A DNA stretch of 64,000 nucleotides, taken from the NCBI GenBank assembly GCA_965240325.2, contig OZ251240.1:496001-560000 (forward strand), in the 5' to 3' direction. Shown in pieces: positions 1-11,208 of the stretch (within the stretch, counting starts at the first letter, position 1; the number at the start of each line of letters is the position of its first letter). The notes below the pieces were generated by a model. It searched no databases, was not told where the DNA came from, and worked only from the letters and a program-made list of their open reading frames with translations. Origin of the DNA: Rebecca billardiae RCC1528 (Eukaryota > Haptophyta). The position numbers and the translations under genes were made by a program.

Positions 1-177
1 CGGCAGGAGCCCCTGCGCCACCCGACGCCGTCCGCACATCGGCCAGCTTGCCGCACACGCGCTGGACCACGGCCTCGCCGCGCTTGACGCGGATGTGGTG
101 CCAGGTCGTCGTGCCAATCGTTTGGCTATCGACAACGGGCACGGGCACCTCGATCACGACAACGCCTGTCGCGTAGG
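1..177 (-). CDS. Edge fragment of an unknown protein (partial exon)
   Basis: Reading the minus strand gives an uninterrupted frame running off the left edge. It contains VVVIEVPVPVVDSQ and TTTWHHIRVKRGEAVVQRVC. The residue mix (alternating hydrophobic beta-like stretches, few Arg-Ala-Gly runs) looks like real protein rather than GC-rich shadow reading. A plausible splice acceptor, cacag before CC TAC, lies at about position 178, so the exon may begin there; the frame stays open a little further upstream without an ATG. The pattern would suit a beta-sandwich fold, but I do not recognise the family. The rest of the gene lies outside the window. Confidence 0.35.
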
Positions 178-1770
178 CTGTGTAGCGATGTCCGTCCACG
201 ACTCCGTCGTGGGTGGACGGCGCACGCCATCGCGGCCGTGGGCGCAAGTGTCTCGTGAATTGTTTTTTTTAATTCACTAATTCGCCCAGCCGCTACATCG
301 AACTCGACAACGGTTGCTTTTACACCCGCGGTCTTTTGACTGTGCAAATGGGGCGCCGCCCCATCCTCAAATCCGAAGAGAACGAAGATGTAAAAGTGTC
401 TGGTCCCTAGATACTGTGCTGTCCGGGTCCCGGTCCGGTCAGATCTGAGCAGCCGGATTTTCCGCCCGGACAGGCCAGAAAATGGGATTTTCACCCATAT
501 GTACTCCGGATCCGTGTCCGTGATCAGACAAGAGGGCCTAGAGCCAGTAGAGGGGTCAGTCAGAGCCCCACTGTGGGGTGTGTGGCCCAAAATCCAACTG
601 CTTTCTGTCGTCTTGAGATGAGGAGCCCTCTTACAAACTTCGGGATGTCAATCATTCGCCTGAAATGACCTATGGGGTCACGCTGACAAGTTTTTTCGAT
701 AACATGTCGTCATACATACTGGAGATATAACTACGACCCGCTCAATCTCGACGCGATCTCGGCAGCATCACTTAGGGGAGATACACGACGATATTATTGA
801 TCTCCAAGGTGATCTCGTTATTTGCGCATCAGAATCGCACCGGCTAGACCACATCATTTTGGCAGTCTGAAATTGGCACAGGCGGATGATTATTATTATA
901 TAATATTCTACACCCTGCTACTACTGGAATTGAGCCTAAACGAACTTATAATAACTGAACGTCAGACTCAGTCTCAAACAGCAGTTATTACTAAACTGTG
1001 GAGATATTTCAGTTTTCGAGACGATTTATTCATCGTCGGCGGGAGATTGATCATCGATGATATATACGTACTACGACTATCAGTATCATGATCCGATCCG
1101 GGAGTGTAACCGGGCCCGCGGGCCCGAGCTCGCCCCCGACAGCTCATATGCGTCTCCGGGCGCCCGCTCGGCACGGGACGCCGGACGGCCCCCCGGCGGA
1201 CTCTGCCGGGCCTGGCCCTGGCCCGCGCGCCCGCGCCGGCGGCCCGGGTCGGCCGGCGCAACAACTAACAAGACTCAAGAGGCGCCCTGACCGACAGTTT
1301 AGTTTGAATAGTACTTTAGTCGTTAGTCGTACTCGGCCGCGCGTAACTACTTAGTAGCAGTGTCATAAGACCGCGTGCAGCAGCGCGGTGCAGGGCGCCG
1401 CAGGCTGCCGACCTTGACGGTCCGCGATCAGAACGGCCGGGCAAGACCGGCGCCGTAACGGCGTCGGTCGGTCGGCGCGCCAGCGCCGGTCGGTCGCGGG
1501 GAGATGGGGAATCGTCGTCAATCGACATGATCGGCACGTCGCGGCCGCGTGCCGGCGTGCCGGCAGGAGTGCGGGGGAGTCAGTCTGTGTGCTCGGAGTC
1601 TCTGATGAGAGGAGCCTGCTGGCGAGCTGCTGCTCGTCGGTCGGCAGCTGGCACGGGGCAGGCGGGATGCGGATCACGAAGCTGCCGACGCTGTGGTCGG
1701 ATTGGCAGTGGACACGCCGAGGGCAGTCACGGTCACGGCGCAAAGGCGAGTGCAGCTGGGCGGCGCCCGA
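178..1770. other. Intergenic, no gene recognised
   Basis: Mixed composition: an AT-richer part at about 600-1100 and a very GC-rich part at about 1100-1300. The frames present are short, start from non-ATG codons or show no family resemblance. It probably holds the upstream exon(s) or intron of the left-edge gene and the 3' flank of the homeobox gene. No repeat or RNA gene was identified. Confidence 0.5.
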
Positions 1771-3120
1771 TCATTCCTCGTCCATCGGCGACGACGGCCG
1801 GGGGAAGGACGCCACCGGGACGGGCGGCTCGACGACGCCTAGGCGGTGGTCATCGGCGATGAAGTCGAGATCGTAGCCAGAGACGGGAGGCAGTCGCGCA
1901 AAGGACTGATACGCGCTCGCCTCTTCGGGAGGCGGCCGCGCGTAGGAATGCATCGCGCTCGGATCACCGGCGGTCGGCGGTGCGCACACGTCCATGCGTG
2001 TCGTGCCCGCAGGCGACGCGCGACGCGGCCGGTGAGGCGCACCAAAGCCGCCCATCATCCCGCCCGAGTCGACGTGGTGCGACGGGTGGGGCGCGCCGGA
2101 AGACGACGACGCGCCGAGCGACTCACTCAGGTGGGCCAGGTTGCTCAGCTGGCTCAGCCGACTCAGGTGATCGAGGATGCCGCTGAGCGCGGCGCAGCCA
2201 GGGTTGGTTCGGCCGGCTGTGGCCGGCGCCGCGGCCGGCAGCCGCCCACCGTCACCCCCGCGGAGGAGCCCGGCAGCGCCGCGGCCGGCGCCCGCGGCCG
2301 TGGGCACCCACGGCATCTGGGGGGCTGGCGGCGGCGAATGCAGGGCGCGCTCGGACGGACCGGGCACCTGCGGGTGTGCGCCGAGGTGGGCGTGCGCCCC
2401 CGCGCGCGGCGGCGCGATCGGGATGGCCGTGGCGCGCATCGGGGCTGCGCGGCCGCGCGGCACCGCGGGCGGGATCCCGCCGTGGCACCCCGGCGGCGGG
2501 TTGCTCCCGGCGAGATAGCCGCCCTGGAGCGCCGTCGCGGGCTGAACCAGCGGGGCCGAGATGGCCACGGCCGGCACGGGCGGGCAACACGAGGCGCCAG
2601 AGCCTTGAGTGTTGGGCTTGAGGGGGGTGACGGAGACCAGAGGGCTCAGACTCGCCACGCGCGGCCGGGCCATTGGCTGCTCCGCGCCGGCGGGCATGGG
2701 CAGCGTCTTGGCTTGGGCCATGGAAGGCGAGTACGGCGCGCCACCGGCGCGGACCCCCTCCTCCTCGTCGTCGCCATCGCTCAACTCCTCCTCGTCGAGG
2801 CCGGTGCGTGCGCGCTGCCGCCGGTTCTGGAACCAGATCTGCACTTGGCGCGGCGTGACGTTGAGCTCACGCCCGAGCTGCTCGCGCAGCGGCAGCACCG
2901 GGTACGGGTGCTTCTTGTACGTCCGCTCCAGCACCCGCCGCTGCGCCCGCGAGATGTGCCAGCGCGTCGGTGAGTCGATGGCGCCCATGCCGCTCCCCTG
3001 GCGCTCCATCTGCGCGCACAGCTCGGGCACGACTGTCACCGTGGGGGGGGTCGGCGCAGCCCACGCGAGGTTCGCGCGGTTCGAGGACGATGTTGGCGGC
3101 TGCGGCGACGGCGGAGTCAT
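1771..3120 (-). CDS. Homeodomain transcription factor (non-TALE)
   Basis: Predicted nuclear DNA-binding protein of 449 residues in a single exon. A homeodomain occupies about residues 53-109. It has the helix-1 LER core, YKKHPYP before helix 2, and a canonical recognition helix VQIWFQNRRQR at about 93-103. The spacing from helix 1 to WFQNRR matches the standard 60-residue homeodomain, so there is no three-residue TALE insertion. A short acidic stretch (DEEELSDGDDEEEG) follows directly. The remaining 300-plus residues are Pro/Ala/Ser/Gly-rich and unstructured, as in many activation or linker regions. The frame is open further upstream to a GTG, but the first ATG is at 3120 and is used here. 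No second DNA-binding domain is seen. Target genes cannot be inferred. Confidence 0.85.
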   Translation of the reverse strand: MTPPSPQPPTSSSNRANLAWAAPTPPTVTVVPELCAQMERQGSGMGAIDSPTRWHISRAQRRVLERTYKKHPYPVLPLREQLGRELNVTPRQVQIWFQNRRQRARTGLDEEELSDGDDEEEGVRAGGAPYSPSMAQAKTLPMPAGAEQPMARPRVASLSPLVSVTPLKPNTQGSGASCCPPVPAVAISAPLVQPATALQGGYLAGSNPPPGCHGGIPPAVPRGRAAPMRATAIPIAPPRAGAHAHLGAHPQVPGPSERALHSPPPAPQMPWVPTAAGAGRGAAGLLRGGDGGRLPAAAPATAGRTNPGCAALSGILDHLSRLSQLSNLAHLSESLGASSSSGAPHPSHHVDSGGMMGGFGAPHRPRRASPAGTTRMDVCAPPTAGDPSAMHSYARPPPEEASAYQSFARLPPVSGYDLDFIADDHRLGVVEPPVPVASFPRPSSPMDEE

Positions 3121-5236
3121 CCTCGCCCCTCTCTCGTCGTGCAGGTTGGGCGGGGCGTCGTCCACGAGGTCACGTCGGTCCGTCACCACGCGGCTTCAGG
3201 TTCAGGTTGCGCCGTCGTTCCCCCTCTCAGTCGCGTGGTTCGCTCGTTGACCGCTAATCATCCGGCTTGTCTCACACAGCGCGCGGCTCGCTCAATCTCG
3301 AGCCCAGAATTCGAGGGGAATAGTCAGCGTTTCGTCGCGGCTTCATATCCGACGAATGACCACGTGCATAAATGTCATATGGCGAAATGTGTACCCAATT
3401 AATATGGAAGTTTGAGACGAACATATCCGGGCCCTGATTGGAAGGTGGATGCAGGGGACCTTCGGTGGATGCTCATGAGATTCCGTGCTTACTTTGCGAC
3501 CCAACTGCCGATGTCCAAACCCACCAGAGGGAAGTGCAACCCGATTAATAGTGAAGCCGCTCGCAGATAGGCGTTGGCGTCCGCGGGAGGCGTCTCGGCC
3601 GACGACGATTCGCGAGATTTGATTATATTTCGAGGCTGATGATTAATCCTACGACCCAACTGCCACGCTTTCTGAATATTGAGGCGGTTTTATGGCTCAA
3701 CGGCTGGGTACTTTAAACAATTATTGTTCAAACGGTTTGTTCAAACGGTATGTCCGTATCACCGTATGTGCAAAAGAATCGATATGGGGGTATCCTGTAT
3801 CCAGAGGTATCAAGCCTCCCGGGCCGTCGTCGTCATCCTTCGCTAAGACACACACTCCTGAGCGCTCGCTTCGCGGTGCGGCAGGCCTTGGGCAGCCCAG
3901 ACAGACATGCCGCGACCGAATTGCCGGGCCGTGCGCGCACCACACCCGCGCTACATGGCCTGCGCGCTGGACGACTGAGAGGCAACGCCGAACCACTGCA
4001 TTCCACTGCCCCGCATGCACCCCGAGTCACCTTCAGAGGGCGTCGACGAGCGCAGAGCGGGTGCGTGGGAGTTCGACCAACTCGTGTACCTTCTTGCAAG
4101 CACCAGCGGCGAGGTCGCAAGCCGAACCTTGACCAGCCGTGGAACTTGAGCTGGTCGGCAGCAAAACCACCGTTTGAACCCGGATCAAGTTAGCAGCGTG
4201 CGAGGAGGAGGCGCGATGCGCGTCCGCGGCTGGCGAGAGGCGTCCGGACCGTGCCGTTCTCGGCCGCGCCCGCGCGCTTCCCGCCGCCGCGGGCCCCGCG
4301 TACGCCCGTCGTCGCCCTCGCCGCGCGGGCGCCAAACCGGCGTCAAGTTCCAACGAACGCCCCATATCTACTTCACTGGCGTGACTCAGCACTCAGTAGT
4401 CTTCGTCATCACACCGTAGTTCCGACTGACCGACTCACGCGGTATCGGTCACGTAAGTTACGCCGCGTGCGCAGTGCCACCAGCGAGTAATTGATACGTG
4501 CTGAAGTGCTGCCATCCGGTTGTGGCAACGACCTCAACTCTAGCTAGGCGCCAACCTTGGACCGTATCCGGATTCTGACCACGGATGATTCGTCCAAGCT
4601 TTAAGACCGGCGGCTTCAGACCGGAGAGTGCGGACGTCGGACTCGGAGTGAGCCTCCTCAGCTAGTGGCTCATCGACATCGGCTTCCGCTGCGGATCCCG
4701 CTCGCCAGTACACTGCTATGCGCGCGCAGCGCCGTGGGCCCCGTGGCCGGGCGCGGCGCGGGCCCGCGCCTGACTGACGCCGTGATGGGCCGTGAGCGCC
4801 GATCCGGCCGCGGCGGGCCCCGTCCGGCTCGACTGCGCGGCTCATTCGCGGCTGACACTTTAGTCTTTCGACAGTCCGCTGCGAGAGCGAGACACGCCAC
4901 ACGGTGACCGCCTATCAGCCCTAAGCCTTGAACCGACTGATGACCCGCAAGACTGAGCGCAAGACGTCCCAAGTCGTTTTATCAGCAGTTATATTTTTAA
5001 AAATATTATAAAAACCGCGCACTGCTCGCTCCTGCTAATATATAATTGCGCGTGCACTCCCCGTCCGGAAGGCGGCGTCGAAGCCGAATACCAACCAACA
5101 ACGGTCCGCGAGCACCGCCTGCACACGCTCCTTCATGCGATCTGCGCCGTGATGCGCACAGCGCATTTGCACTGTCTAGGAAGCCGCGCGCCGCGCGAGC
5201 CTCGCGCGGCGGCAAGCGACGCTGACGCCTCGGGCC
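3121..5236. other. Intergenic, no gene recognised
   Basis: About 2.1 kb between the homeobox gene and the 3' end of the 5'-nucleotidase gene. AT-richer stretches at 3340-3420, 3600-3780 and 4970-5050 alternate with GC-rich blocks. The open frames are short and have no recognisable domain. A 43-codon plus-strand frame near 4016-4145 has a protein-like composition (several Glu/Asp) but no flanking exon could be found. The homeobox promoter should lie just right of 3120. Confidence 0.5.
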
Positions 5237-7231
5237 TCAGTGATGGCCGTCATGCGGCATCACGTCGACAAGGGTGTGGAAGCGCGCGTTGGGCGAGACG
5301 GCGGCCAGATTGGACGCGCGCGAGGTGTACAGGCAGGCGTAGTCCTCCACCTGCTGGGCGAAGCGCGAGTTCTGGTACCCCGTTTTGAAGAGCTGCGGGC
5401 GGATGGCACGCGCGCCGCGCGGCCGGCCAGGTGTGCGGCCGGGGCCATGTGAGGAGCTCTCAAGCGCGCGCCGCGCGCACGCGCAGGCTCGCTGCAAGCC
5501 TCGCGCGTGCGCAGCCCGCGGGAGCGCGCGCACCTGCCCCCATGTCGGGTGGAACTGGCGGTGGTAGTCGAGGACCTGCTGCGCCAGCTCGGCCTTCGCC
5601 TCCGTCAGCTCGGCACGCACCGACTCTCGCGCGACCGCGTCTGCGCCGTCTGTGTCGAGAGCGCCCCCAAAGCGCTCGCGCTTGCTCGCTGCGTCGAACG
5701 CGCGCACCTCGAGCTCGGCCAGCTCGGTCTCGAGGGCGTGCAGCCGCGCGCGCGTCGAGGCGATGCGCTCGCGCAGGTGCGCGTGCTGCGCGCGCACGGC
5801 CATCTCCTTCTCCAGCTCGGGCACGACCAGCATCGTGCGCCTGTGCCAAAGCGCGCGCGCACACCGGTGGGGCAGGCGGAGCAGCGCCGGCCGCACTCAG
5901 CGCGCGGCCGGCCGGCGCGCGCTCGCCGGCCACGCCGCGCGCCGCACCAGCCGAGCGTGCGCTTGGCGCGCAGCACGTCTGAGTACATGTGGTCGCCCAC
6001 GTACAGCAGCTTGTCCACCGCCGAGAGGCCGAGGAGCGAGTGCAGGTGGTTCCAGTTGCCTACGGGCGCGACGCGCGCACGGCGCAGCGGGCGAGGGCGG
6101 CGCGGCGGGCGGGCGGCGCCAGTGAGGGCGAGGCGCGCGCGCAGCTTGGCGAGGGCGCGCGGCACCCGCCGGCGGGAGCGCACCTCCCTGGAACACCCTG
6201 CCCGCCGCGAGGATCTTGTGCACCGAGTCAGGCCCCGCCGCGAACGCCGCGTTCTCCAGGTTCGCCAGGGAGCCATCCTCGGGCGACACCCTGAAGATGG
6301 GGAGGTTGCCGTCCAATAGGAACGCGGGCTTGCGCGCGCCCACGATCACCACGTCGAAGAAGTCGGTCCAGTCGGTCAGGCTGTGCTTGGCGGCGTCGGC
6401 GGCGAGCAGGTGCTTCATCACCGCCTCCGTGTAGTCCCACAGCGAGTTCGTCAGCAGGAACACCTTCTTCCCCGACGCCCTCACGCGCAGCAGCAGCGCC
6501 GCCAGCTGCGGGTCTCGCTCGATGTAGCCGGCCGGGTTGGCCATCACCACGTCCTTGATCACGCCGTCGCAGTGGCAGAGGTCGACGGAGCGGCGCACGT
6601 CGGCGTACATCTGCGCGTACGAGCGCGTGATCGCGCCCGGGTGCGCGTCCGAGTACTCAACGAGCTGCGTGTACAGGCACACGTCGACGAGCAGGAAGGC
6701 CGTGTCGATGTTGGCAAACTCGGGCGGCGTGAAGGCCGGCCGCTGCGTGTCGTACTGCGCCTTGCGCTGCTCGGCGGACATCTCGGTGAGGCCGTGGTGC
6801 GCGACCTTGACGTACTTGTGCCGGTCCATCTTGAGCACGTTGCCCTGCGCCTTGTCGATCACCAGCCCGCGCTGGAAGCGGTGCTCGTCGTAGTGGAAGT
6901 CGCGCACCGCCTCCGGGTACCCAAAGTCGACCAGCCGCTCCTTGGCGCCGTTGTAGGCGAGCAGGTCGAACGGGCGGGAGACGTACTGGGCGAGGGTGTG
7001 GTCCATGTCGAAGCCGATCGCGTCGATGCGGCCGAGGTTCACAGCCCGGTTGCAGAAGATCGGCGCGCTGCCGCGCGCGGCGACCGCCGAGTCGAGCGGC
7101 GCCGACGGCGCGCCCGACGCGCGGGGCGGCGTGGGCCGATGGGCGGGCACGACGTGCCGGCCGAGCGTGACCGCAAGACACACGACGCGCATCGCGCGCG
7201 CCGTCCGCGACGACGGCGACGCCGTGCGCAT
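5237..7231 (-). CDS. Purine (IMP/GMP-type) 5'-nucleotidase, HAD superfamily
   Basis: Cytosolic-type 5'-nucleotidase related to human NT5C2, which dephosphorylates IMP and GMP. Four exons: 7231-6184, 6059-5948, 5840-5534 and 5392-5237, joined by GT-AG introns of 124, 107 and 141 bp, giving 540 residues. HAD motif I is FDMDHTL, with nucleophile D75 and acid/base D77. Motif II is in FLLTNS, the motif III Lys is in GARKPAF, and motif IV is YVGDHMYSD in exon 2. The joins are supported by family continuity: FQGG then NWNHLH, RTLGW then RTMLVVPEL, and HPTWGQ then LFKTGYQ. Exon 3 encodes a long charged helical segment (LHALETELAELEVRAFD) like the coiled region of NT5C2. The ATG at 7231 is chosen; another at 7192 begins a hydrophobic stretch (MRVVCLAVTLG), so a targeting peptide is possible. 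The family assignment is strong; substrate preference is inferred. Confidence 0.88.
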
Positions 7232-8854
7232 TTTTTGCCGATTGCCGGCGCGCGAATCGGCGCGGTGTGCTGATGCCGTGAGCCGTCGGCGAGAGGAAGA
7301 GCCGGCCGGGGCCGCGCGGGCGGGCGGGGCTCTGCAGCTGGGCCTTCTCCCGAGTCCCGGTCTCCCGGACTGAAAGACGAAAAGAAATGGCGGCCCGCGC
7401 CGTATGTACAGTATTCTTCTCGCCGAAGTACGGCATGGGTGCGAGAGGCCGCGGGGCGGCCGCCCGGGGGACCGGGCAGGCGGTGCCACAGCATTGCTGG
7501 CCGTCGGCCGAGCACGGGTTGCTCCGGGCTGCCGGGCGCGGGCAGCGGGCGGCTGATCAACGTGTGCTGGTCAGACGCCCCGCGAATATGGCCACTCCAA
7601 ATGTGCCCGACGGAGCCATCTGCTCTATCTTAGGCCGAGCCGCCCGCGCCCGGCGGCAGCGGAGTGTCGGTACTATAGCACGATTGAATAGTGTAGTCGA
7701 CGACTGATTGACGGTTGAGGCTTGAGGCGGCGGCTCGGCCAGGCCGAGCAGTCGGACAAGGCCGTGACACTAATGTGACATGCGTGCAGACTCAGACTCA
7801 GAGACTGTGACGACAGTATTCGGCGTACGCCGCTGTCGATGACGGCTCTGAGACTGGCGGCTCTGCACGCGTTCGATCCGTTCGGAGCCAGGCCGGAAGC
7901 GCGTACGCGGCTCAAGGGCGCGCCAGGCTGCGTGCTCATGGCGGCGGACCGTCAGTCCGTCACCGAGACACAGTCGCGCAGCCGGAGTCCGAGTCGGATG
8001 GACACATGAACCGATAGACAGATGGACTGACGTCTGACCGCGCAGGGCCGCGCCCGGCCGAGGTCGGAGCCCGGGAGTCACCGACAGTCAATTAAGTTAT
8101 GAAGTTACGGAGCGCAGACATAATATTGATCATATGAACGCGCGGCAGCCGGGGCCGCATGCATGATTAGATGCACGGCGGTAGTCGGTATGACCCGCGC
8201 CCGTTAGTGCTGGCGTTACGGCATCAATACGGCGTTACTTACGGGCCCGTTAATCATACTTATGATGGGTTCGCGGACGGCCGGCCGGACCGGCGCGGGA
8301 CCGCGCGGGTCAACTGGCGGCTCCGATTGCTCGGCCGTTCGAAAGTCAACCGTCAAACTTTAACTGGCACTTGGCAGCAACTACTAACTAGCAAGTGAGC
8401 CGAACCGCGGTAACGGAATCACGGAATAACTGTCTGTCAGACCGGGGCTTCCACGGGTTACTCTTATGATCATGAACAGGATGCTGCCGTCAGTGCCTGA
8501 CGGTGTCAGACAGCGCTGCCAGGAGTGACTAGTGAGTGCCGGCGGACGCGGTCCGCGGCAGCGGACGCCGTGCCAGCCGCGGGTTAGCAGCACTTGCTCA
8601 CCCGCGGGCCGTCCCGCAGCGCCGCCGAACACCACCGGGAGTCAGCGCGACGGTCCAATTGACTAGTCGACTGCCCCCTGAGCCGCTCCGGCGTGTCTAC
8701 CACCGTAGACTGACGAGGTCTCGCGCCGGCGGCCCACATGCACAGCTGTGCAAGGGGTGCGGCGCGTGATTGAGAATGTTGCGGGGATGCTGGGCACGCA
8801 GCTGCCGCCGCCGCCGTAGGCGGCTGGGCGCGCGCGCGCCGGCGGGCGGGGCGC
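7232..8854. other. Intergenic, no gene recognised
   Basis: About 1.6 kb between the 5'-nucleotidase start and the 3' end of the myo-inositol oxygenase gene. Composition is mixed with no recognisable domain in any frame. The 5'-nucleotidase promoter and 5' UTR should occupy the left part. No repeat or RNA gene was identified. Confidence 0.5.
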
Positions 8855-9869
8855 CTAGAACTTGAGCTTGCCCGCGATGTTGTACTTCTCGAGCAGCGAG
8901 TGGTAGTACGGCTTGAGCTCCTTCGGGTCCGGCAGAGCGTCCGACTTGGAGTAGAGGTCGAACTTGTTGAACTCGTTCACCCACTTGAGCGTCTCCTCGT
9001 CGCCCGGGCCCATCAGGTGCTTGTACGCGCCCTTGTCGTGCCACGGGTAGAACGAGTGGAAGCGGATCTGCGGAGCGCACGCGGCGCGCAGGCGCGCGCG
9101 GTGCCGTGCGGCGCGAGGCATGAGCGACGCACGCGGGGCTGGCATGTGGGGCGGGCGGGTGCAAGAGGAGGGCCCCGCTCGGCGCGCACGCATGCGTGGC
9201 GGCGCGCACCATGTCCATGCCCTCCTTGGGGATCGTGCACCCGTTGTGCTTGAGCATCTGGAACATGTACTCATCGTGGCCCCACGACATCGTCAGGTTC
9301 TCGAGCCCGCAGCCCTCCTTGTAGATGCCAGTGGGCGTGTTGTACCTCGGGTCGTTGAAGTCGGCGTTCTCCTTGAGCTGGTGCGAGAAGACGATCTCCT
9401 TGGAGAACTCGCAGCCCACCGGGAACGTGTCGCCCACGACAGCCCACTGCGGCTCGCCCCACAGCGCGAGCACCTTGCCGATGTCGTGCAGGAGGCCCAC
9501 GAGGTGCATCCAGTCCTTATCCGGGTGCGCTGCGCGGATGCGCTCGGCCGTCTGGAAGTCGTGGATCGAGTTGGGCAGCGCCGTGTCGGGGTCGGAGTCA
9601 TCGACGAGCGTGTCGAGGAGCTCGATCGCCTCCCAGATCGTCATCTCGCACTTGTCGAACTTGAGCCACCGCGCGTGCCGCCCCTTCACAAAGTCCACCG
9701 TCTGGCCGACGTGCATCTGCAGGTACGTGCGCTCGACGAGCGCCTGGCGCTCCGAGTCCGTGTAGTTGCGGAACTCCTCGTCGGCCTTGACCTTGGCAGC
9801 GACGCCGCTCGGCTCCATCTCGACGAGCTCGTGCGCCGGGTCGACGTGGTGGGGATCGATCACGCGCAT
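8855..9869 (-). CDS. MIOX: Inositol oxygenase (myo-inositol to D-glucuronate)
   Basis: Di-iron oxygenase that cleaves myo-inositol with O2 to D-glucuronate, feeding uronic-acid and cell-wall sugar pools or inositol catabolism. Two exons, 9869-9210 and 9067-8855, are separated by a 142-bp GT-AG intron (9068-9209). The spliced protein has 290 residues, the usual family length. The join makes KEGMDM-IRFHSFYPWH, matching the conserved family block. All six iron ligands known from mouse and human MIOX can be located: H103 (SIHDFQTAE), H128 and D129 (LLHDIGK), H198 (SWGHDEY), H224 (RFHSFYPWH) and D257 (FNKFDLYSK). The start ATG at 9869 is followed within 35 residues by the conserved EEFRNYT segment. 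No targeting peptide is evident, so it is probably cytosolic. Reading through the intron would replace the conserved C-terminus with low-complexity sequence. Confidence 0.96.
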
Positions 9870-11208
9870 GGTAGCTAGGTGGCGCGAGCGGGGAGGAGGG
9901 TGGCGGCGGCGGCGGCCTCCGAATCAAGGCACGCGGGCGTGACGCCTCGTTGGCCAACCAGAGAGCGGCGTGGCGACCTCGGTGACGTAAGCGGAGCGTC
10001 ACGAAGCCGTCTGACGAATCTGGCTCCGCATACGTTGTTACCGGCATTTACAAAAAAGAGCGCTCCAATCTCATAGGACGAACCTTCCCGACCTGAAACG
10101 TTCGAAGAAATTCCAGGTGAACTTGATGACTATGAATTCATTTGCGAGCGAAAACTTGGACATGGGCCAATGGCCGTTGCCAATCATGGCGGAGTAAAAG
10201 TTGCTTTCGGCTCGCGCATCGGGTCCTTGGCGCGAAGGAAGGCCAGAAGTGGACCTCAGAAACGGCCGGTCCGGACCAGCCAACGGTGGTGAGCAGTCGT
10301 GAGCAGCACTGGTCGTGCATGCTGCATGGTTCGCCGATGCGCACGACGAGCATCGCGTAGGAGATGGGCAGCCGATGAGCTTTCTCAGTTGGCGCGGATC
10401 GTTCCGCAACGGGGGCGTAGACCAGACAGCCCGACCGCCGTGAACGGATGAGCGCGGGTACGAGTGTGACATGTGAGGCTCGTTCGACATGAGGACGGAG
10501 CGTAGGAGTCAGGCGGAGGAGTCGGATGCCACGCTCGGGGGTATCGACGGCTGTCCGGCCGCCTGCCGGGCCGGCCGCGGCGCGGCGGAGCGCGGCGCAT
10601 TGGCCGCAGCCGCCAGTGGCAGCAGGCGAGACCGCGAGTCGGTCGGCAGCGGGCCGTCGGCGGGGTCCCACCGGAGTCGGTTCCTACAGTCGTCATGGCT
10701 CCATGCCGCCCGTGGCTCACTCGGCAAATGTGTCGTTGAATGCGCTTGGGACCGCCACCAGGCAGCCGCGGCGGCCCACATCAGTGAGCGGGCATTCCTT
10801 ACAGTGGCAACGGTGGCTCCCAGTATCATTGACACCACGGACGACGAGTGACGAAGAGGGCAGACTACATCATGATGATTCTCGAAGTCGAGGCCGGGCG
10901 GGCCGGGCGGCCCCGACCGCGCGAGGCGCTGCCGTGCTGCGGGGCGCGGGCCCGGGGGTGGTGTGCGCGCGGCCCGGGCTAGGTCCGAGCTGCTCGCGGT
11001 GTCGGTGAGCTGGCCGCTGACCAGCATTGCGCCTTTGGTCAACGTCCGCGGCTCAGATATACGCTCAAGGAGCCTCCGACGCGCCGGTGACAACTGACGA
11101 TGCCCGCGCGGCGGCTGGGCTCGCGGATCAGGCGCGCGGCAGGGCGCAGCAGGCTCTCTGTCGGCTTGCGAAGGACGTTCACACGGCATCATTATGCCGA
11201 TGATGCCG
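9870..11208. other. Intergenic, no gene recognised
   Basis: About 1.3 kb of mixed composition between the MIOX start and the 3' end of the transporter gene. The MIOX promoter should lie just right of 9869. The open frames lack recognisable domains. No repeats or RNA genes were identified. Confidence 0.5.

Noticed and set aside
4016-4145. 43-codon plus-strand frame with protein-like composition
   Set aside because: No homology recognised, no neighbouring exon, and no convincing splice sites. Could be chance.
7860-7900. Possible tRNA T-arm (gcgttcgatccg)
   Set aside because: The flanking bases do not form the 5-bp T-stem, and no anticodon or D arm could be drawn.
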